Positions 8,450 to 10,534 of a DNA stretch of 10,534 nucleotides are shown here, piece after piece. Source of the stretch: Alphaproteobacteria bacterium (lineage in GTDB: Bacteria > Pseudomonadota > Alphaproteobacteria > Sphingomonadales > Sphingomonadaceae). Made by a program: the position numbers and the translations under genes. The first letter of the stretch is position 1. Every line of letters begins with the position of its first letter. The DNA is taken from contig JAENVZ010000308.1 in the NCBI GenBank assembly GCA_016650315.1, positions 1-10,534 on the forward strand, read 5' to 3'. The notes under the pieces were generated by a model. That model was not told the DNA's origin, made no database searches, and saw only the letters and a program-made list of their open reading frames with translations.

Positions 8450-8551
8450 CGTCGCTGAGTCCTTGCGGGAACCAGATGCGGTCATGTCGCTTCAACGGCC
8501 TTGATGTCGGAAAGTGCCATGAGACGAGAGATTTGAAAAACTGGACGGTGT

Positions 8552-8579
8552 TGAAAAAGTGATCGAGGAAACCGATCAA
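8552..8579 (-). terminator. Intrinsic terminator of the Gdt1-family gene
   Basis: On the minus strand, directly after the transporter's TAA, TGATCG pairs with CGATCA across a 7-base loop (8560-8578), followed by CTTTTTC. A short stem plus U-run immediately after a stop codon fits a modest rho-independent terminator. It also separates this leftward gene from the rightward epimerase gene. Confidence 0.6.
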
Positions 8580-9146
8580 TTACACCAGACCGAGCGCGCC
8601 CAGCCCCACCAGCGCGCCGATCAGCAGGAAGACCGCCCCTGCCCCCTTGCGGACCAAGGCGAGGGGGAAGCGGATGAAAAATTCCTGCCGCAACAGCACA
8701 GCGGGCGCGATGGCGGCGGTGATGCCGATCGACGCGCCGATGGCGCTCATCACCGGATCGGCGGTGCGGACGGCAACGCCCGCAACGATGAACTGCGATT
8801 TGTCGCCGAATTCCAGAATGAACATGGCCAGAAAGGTGGTGAGGAACGCGCCGATCTTCCACCCCCCGACGGTGTCAGGCCGCTGTACGGGCAACCACAT
8901 GCCGATGCCGGCGAAAAGCAGCGGCAGCGCAAAGAACAGGGTGCGCGCGCCGGTGCCGATCATGTCCGCGATCAGCCAGCCAGCGGTTGCAGACAAGGCG
9001 CAGTTGAGGATAGTCGCCAGCGCGATGCCGCCCAGCACCACCCCGTCATTGCGAAAGCGCACTGCGAACGCGAGCGCCAGAAGCTGGGTCTTGTCGCCTA
9101 TTTCGGCAAAACCGCTGGCCAGCAGGGCAATGAGCAATGCGTCCAT
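8580..9146 (-). CDS. Gdt1/TMEM165 (UPF0016) family cation transporter, probably Mn2+ export
   Basis: A 188-aa integral inner-membrane protein with six predicted transmembrane helices in two repeats of three. Each repeat carries the family signature E-x-G-D-K-[TS]: FAEIGDKTQ (Glu15 to Thr20) and LEFGDKSQ (Glu112 to Ser117). Characterised members move Mn2+ or Ca2+ against protons; bacterial relatives export manganese. The link to manganese here is by family only. It begins 17 bp after the stop of the upstream 105-aa gene on the same strand, with no clear Shine-Dalgarno sequence (upstream reads TTTGATATAGTAT), so translation may depend on the gene before it. No yybP-ykoY manganese riboswitch structure was recognised upstream. 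An intrinsic terminator follows at once. Confidence 0.9.
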   Translation of the reverse strand: MDALLIALLASGFAEIGDKTQLLALAFAVRFRNDGVVLGGIALATILNCALSATAGWLIADMIGTGARTLFFALPLLFAGIGMWLPVQRPDTVGGWKIGAFLTTFLAMFILEFGDKSQFIVAGVAVRTADPVMSAIGASIGITAAIAPAVLLRQEFFIRFPLALVRKGAGAVFLLIGALVGLGALGLV

Positions 9147-9163
9147 ATACTATATCAAATGCA

Positions 9164-9481
9164 TCAGGCGCCCATGCGCAGCGACATCGCCGCCAGATAG
9201 GCCGTGGTGACATGCGGGCCAACCGCTTCGCACCCCACCGCATCGCGCATCAGGTCGAGATAGGAGAGGACCATCGCGCCATGACCGTCGAGCGCCAGCG
9301 CAGATTCAAGCGTGCTGGCCATCTGTTCCACCGGGGTCAGATTATAGACGCGGGCTATGTGGCGGATCATGTCGACCTGATCGCACAGGTTGGCAAGTTG
9401 CAGATGGCCGCTTTGCGCCGCAATGGCGTCTATGCGGTCGAGAAGGTCGGAACGTACCAGCATCATCGCATCGCTTTTCAT
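9164..9481 (-). CDS. Conserved-looking hypothetical protein, 105 aa, upstream of the transporter
   Basis: I do not recognise this family. The reading frame stays open back to 9622, but I choose the ATG at 9481 because GGGGAG (9488-9493) precedes it by 6 bp and the sequence upstream is promoter-like rather than protein-like. The 105-aa product starts MKSDAMMLVRSDLLDRIDAI, is mainly helical by composition, and has no signal peptide, no transmembrane segment and only two cysteines. The middle part (DQVDMIRHIARVYNLTP, residues 34-50) resembles an amphipathic helix pair. It is probably cytosolic and cotranscribed with the transporter 17 bp downstream. A CtrA-like motif lies about 55 bp upstream. 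The codon use matches its neighbours, so I consider the gene real; function is unknown. Confidence 0.7.
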   Translation of the reverse strand: MKSDAMMLVRSDLLDRIDAIAAQSGHLQLANLCDQVDMIRHIARVYNLTPVEQMASTLESALALDGHGAMVLSYLDLMRDAVGCEAVGPHVTTAYLAAMSLRMGA

Positions 9482-9533
9482 GGCCATGCTCCCCATTTTA
9501 AAAGTCCCTGCGTGAAACATGCGCCCCAATTGG

Positions 9534-9548
9534 TTAACGAGACGTAAA
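9534..9548. promoter_or_regulatory. CtrA-like box in the divergent rpmG/hypothetical intergenic region
   Basis: Read on the minus strand the sequence is TTTA, seven bases, TTAA followed by CC. The alphaproteobacterial cell-cycle regulator CtrA binds TTAA-N7-TTAA(C), so this differs by one base. It lies 53-67 bp upstream of the chosen start of the 105-aa gene, a suitable place to act on that promoter. A single near-match can arise by chance, and no experimental support is available from the sequence. Confidence 0.35.
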
Positions 9549-9596
9549 GCAGGGCGGATGCGGGCCAATAAATCCGCGGCCCCGCCCGTTGCGACC

Positions 9597-9667
9597 TTGA
9601 CAAGGAAGCCGGATTCGCTCATTGGCCCTGCCTGATCCAGGCGGCTGCGCAGCCGCTTTTATTTTTT
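9597..9667 (+). promoter_or_regulatory. Possible rpmG promoter and leader with terminator-like hairpin
   Basis: TTGACA at 9597-9602 is a good -35 candidate upstream of rpmG; the -10 (around 9620-9625, CATTGG) is poor, so the promoter is tentative. Downstream, GCGGCTGCGCAGCCGC (9641-9656) is a perfect palindrome followed by TTTTATTTTTTT, the form of a rho-independent terminator on the plus strand. It ends only 38 bp before the rpmG ATG and no plus-strand gene precedes it. It would therefore lie in the rpmG leader as an attenuator, or end a short RNA antisense to the neighbouring leftward gene. Confidence 0.5.
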
Positions 9668-9705
9668 TGCGTCATTCGACCGCCAGTTTTTAAAGGGAAT
9701 GGGCC

Positions 9706-9873
9706 ATGGCCAAGTCAGCCACCGTCAAGATCCGCCTCGTCAGCACCGCCGACACGGGCTTTTTCTATGTGACCAAGAAAAACCCCCGGAACACCACGGA
9801 AAAGATGAGCTTCCGCAAATATGACCCCGTCGTGCGCAAGCATGTCGAGTTCAAGGAAGCCAAGATCAAGTAA
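9706..9873 (+). CDS. rpmG: 50S ribosomal protein L33
   Basis: A 55-aa ribosomal protein of the large subunit, located near the E site and 23S rRNA. It reads [20 protein letters not shown] and then [20 protein letters not shown], ending EFKEAKIK; this is the standard proteobacterial L33 with the conserved [12 protein letters not shown] core. It has no cysteines, so it is the zinc-independent (C-minus) form. Length is exactly that of the family. AAAGGGAA (9692-9699) supplies the ribosome site before ATG 9706. It is a single-gene unit: a terminator-like hairpin lies in front and an intrinsic terminator behind, and the gene on the left diverges from it. Confidence 0.97.
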   Translation: MAKSATVKIRLVSTADTGFFYVTKKNPRNTTEKMSFRKYDPVVRKHVEFKEAKIK

Positions 9874-9880
9874 GCCCGCA

Positions 9881-9950
9881 GACCGGGTTTCCGGTCGCAC
9901 AGGAGCTTTTATAGCGGCCCGCGCCATCATTGGCGGCGGGCCGTTTGCTT
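9881..9950 (+). terminator. rpmG downstream hairpins and intrinsic terminator
   Basis: Eight bases after the rpmG stop, GACCGG and CCGGTC form a small hairpin (9881-9896). It is followed by a stronger GC-rich hairpin, CGGCCCGC-GCC pairing with GGC-G-GCGGGCCG (9915-9943, one bulged base, loop ATCATT), and then TTTGCTTT. The second is a good rho-independent terminator for rpmG. Confidence 0.75.
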
Positions 9951-9966
9951 TGGGGGCGATTCGGTT

Positions 9967-10063
9967 CCGTCATCCCAGCGGAGGCTGGGATCCATGTCTC
10001 CATCCGTTCATGACCATCGCTTGTGGATAAAGAGATGGATCCCAGCCTTCGCTGGGATGACGG
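9967..10063. repeat. Paired REP-like palindromic repeat (BIME-type)
   Basis: Two copies of a palindromic unit face each other. The left arm (9967-9997) starts CCGTCATCCCAGC and the right arm (10033-10063) ends GCTGGGATGACGG. Each arm also folds on itself (TCCCAGC with GCTGGGA), and together they make a long stem around a central spacer. This kind of unit is widespread between genes in sphingomonads (established from general experience, not checked here). It lies after the rpmG terminator and has no coding role; translations through it give the repeat-derived peptide ASAGMT-type readings. Confidence 0.8.
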
Positions 10064-10124
10064 GGGGGTGGCAGGGCCAGCGGGGGCCGCCGGGACCGGA
10101 GAGGCTTTGGCGGAGTGAAGCTGT

Positions 10125-10168
10125 GCGTCATGGTTGCTCATGACGCGGGATATAACCTATTTGGTTAT
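10125..10168. repeat. Two tandem short hairpins
   Basis: GCGTCATG (10125-10132) and CATGACGC (10139-10146) form a perfect 8-bp stem with a 6-base loop. ATAACC (10152-10157) and GGTTAT (10163-10168) then form a 6-bp stem with a 5-base loop. They lie between the two larger repeat blocks. No T-run follows, so these are not clear terminators; they may be protein sites or remnants of repeat DNA. Confidence 0.4.
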
Positions 10169-10189
10169 GTGTAGGACAGGGGAATTTCT

Positions 10190-10346
10190 CCCTCTCCATT
10201 GGGAGAGGGCAGTGAGACTTGGTGGCTTTGCCGCCTAGTCGCAGCGGGAGAGGGGCTGTGCCCTCTCGATAGCGTGGAACCCCTCTCCAAGTCCGGCTAG
10301 ACGGCATAGCCGCCAAGCCTCCCTATCCTCTCCCACTGGAGAGGGG
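10190..10346. repeat. Large imperfect inverted repeat with CCCTCTCC/GGAGAGGG units
   Basis: The arms 10190-10255 and 10280-10346 are inverted copies; hand alignment gives 53 of 66 matching bases (about 80%). Each arm begins and ends with a CCCTCTCC or GGAGAGGG block, and the outer end of each folds on its own (for example 10190-10209). Internal GGTGGCTTTGCCGCCTAG and its partner GCCGTCTAGCC-type segment also match. No credible gene is inside. It is a non-coding structured repeat, probably a dispersed family in this genome. Together with the REP pair it fills the roughly 470-bp gene-free stretch 9951-10425. Confidence 0.75.
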
Positions 10347-10355
10347 CATTGCGCG

Positions 10356-10416
10356 AATTGTGCAATTATGATAATAATCTTGAAAGTCCGTATTATACCT
10401 ATTAGTCCATGGAGGG
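10356..10416 (+). promoter_or_regulatory. AT-rich promoter/operator region of the antitoxin-like gene
   Basis: After the GC-rich repeats the sequence turns AT-rich. It holds the palindromes AATTG-TG-CAATT (10356-10367) and GTAT-T-ATAC (10390-10398), -10-like TATGAT (10367-10372) and TATTAT (10391-10396), and the ribosome site GGAGGG (10411-10416), 9 bp before ATG 10426. No -35/-10 pair has ideal spacing. Phd/YefM-type antitoxins usually repress their own operon through short palindromes of this kind; assigning these sites to that role is inference. Confidence 0.4.
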
Positions 10417-10425
10417 ACAGTGTAT

Positions 10426-10534
10426 ATGCAAAATGAACCGCTTTTGGCGGTTTCCGCACGGGAGGTAGCCAGCAAGTTCGGCTACTACACCGATGAGGCG
10501 ATGCTTCGTCCGGTGGGGATTCAGCGACATGGGA
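10426..10534 (+). CDS. Phd/YefM-type antitoxin, N-terminal part (runs off window)
   Basis: Thirty-six codons are open from ATG 10426 to the window end, so the gene is partial. The protein begins MQNEPLLAVSAREVASKFG and continues YYTDEAMLRPVGIQRHG. The pattern 'hSAxEhxxxFGxYxDEAxxxPVxIxRHG' is the DNA-binding N-terminal half of Phd/YefM-family antitoxins, which pair with RelE/ParE- or Doc-type toxins. GGAGGG at 10411-10416 supports this start; the in-frame GTG at 10420 is too close to it. The toxin gene, if present, would lie just beyond the window, usually overlapping or a few bases after. A solitary antitoxin-like regulator is the alternative. Its position after repeat DNA and its AT-rich upstream region suggest the edge of an acquired segment. 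Confidence 0.72.
   Translation, partial: MQNEPLLAVSAREVASKFGYYTDEAMLRPVGIQRHG

Noticed and set aside
8325..8579. 84-codon minus-strand frame between the transporter and the epimerase, and a 12-codon frame starting MALSDIKAVEAT inside the gap
   Set aside because: The first overlaps the 3' part of the epimerase gene and begins within the terminator hairpin; the second is too short and has no ribosome site. I saw no protein family. The 130-bp gap otherwise holds only the terminator.
9147..9163. A manganese riboswitch (yybP-ykoY) in front of the transporter
   Set aside because: Only 17 bases separate it from the upstream gene, and nothing resembling the conserved loops was seen further up at 9482-9705.
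8559..9200. 213-codon plus-strand frame, rich in Gln, Arg and Asp
   Set aside because: It lies opposite the Gdt1-family gene, whose duplicated E-x-G-D-K motifs and hydrophobic helices are unambiguous; the frame is low-complexity shadow sequence.
9866..10141. 91-codon minus-strand frame downstream of rpmG
   Set aside because: It crosses the rpmG terminator and the REP pair, and its peptide (containing PASAGMT-type text) is the usual translation of such repeats.
9951..10425. CRISPR array
   Set aside because: The repeats are inverted and of different kinds, not regularly spaced direct repeats with unique spacers, and no cas gene is present.

Overview
The window looks like a chromosomal stretch of a Sphingomonadaceae alphaproteobacterium (Sphingobium or Sphingomonas type). 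This is inferred from the GC-rich coding sequence, the style of the proteins, and the palindromic intergenic repeats of the 'GTCATCCCAGC..GCTGGGATGAC' kind. It is mostly ordinary metabolism. I did not find a convincing new multi-gene system. The most unusual items are a strongly folded inverted-repeat element at 844-1112, a palindromic operator candidate in front of the tyrosine-degradation operon, and a repeat-rich, antitoxin-bearing right end.

Left part (1-3550). A dihydroorotase gene (pyrC-like) runs leftward off the window edge. It carries Gln where the family normally has the first metal-binding His. A 269-bp element with 34-bp terminal inverted repeats and nested hairpins sits between it and a rightward run of genes: ygfZ (folate-binding Fe-S cluster protein), a secreted glutamine cyclotransferase that probably starts at a TTG just past the ygfZ stop, and purU (formyltetrahydrofolate deformylase).

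Middle (3551-7367). A tight tyrosine/phenylalanine catabolic operon, hpd-hmgA-fahA, has overlapping gene junctions. It is preceded by a good promoter (TTGACA, 17-bp spacer, GATTAT) whose predicted start point lies inside a 20-bp near-perfect palindrome. The enzymes take 4-hydroxyphenylpyruvate to homogentisate, then maleylacetoacetate, then (after isomerisation) fumarate plus acetoacetate. The isomerase gene (maiA) and the regulator are not in the window.

Right part (7368-10534). A UDP-glucuronate 4-epimerase gene stands alone. It converges with a leftward pair: a 105-aa protein of unknown function and a Gdt1/TMEM165-family cation transporter, the latter ending at an intrinsic terminator. A divergent intergenic region holds a CtrA-like motif and a terminator-like hairpin in the probable leader of rpmG (ribosomal protein L33). 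After the rpmG terminator come about 470 bp of non-coding palindromic repeats. The window then ends in the first 36 codons of a probable Phd/YefM-type antitoxin with its own AT-rich promoter region. No tRNA, rRNA, CRISPR array or transposase gene was seen.
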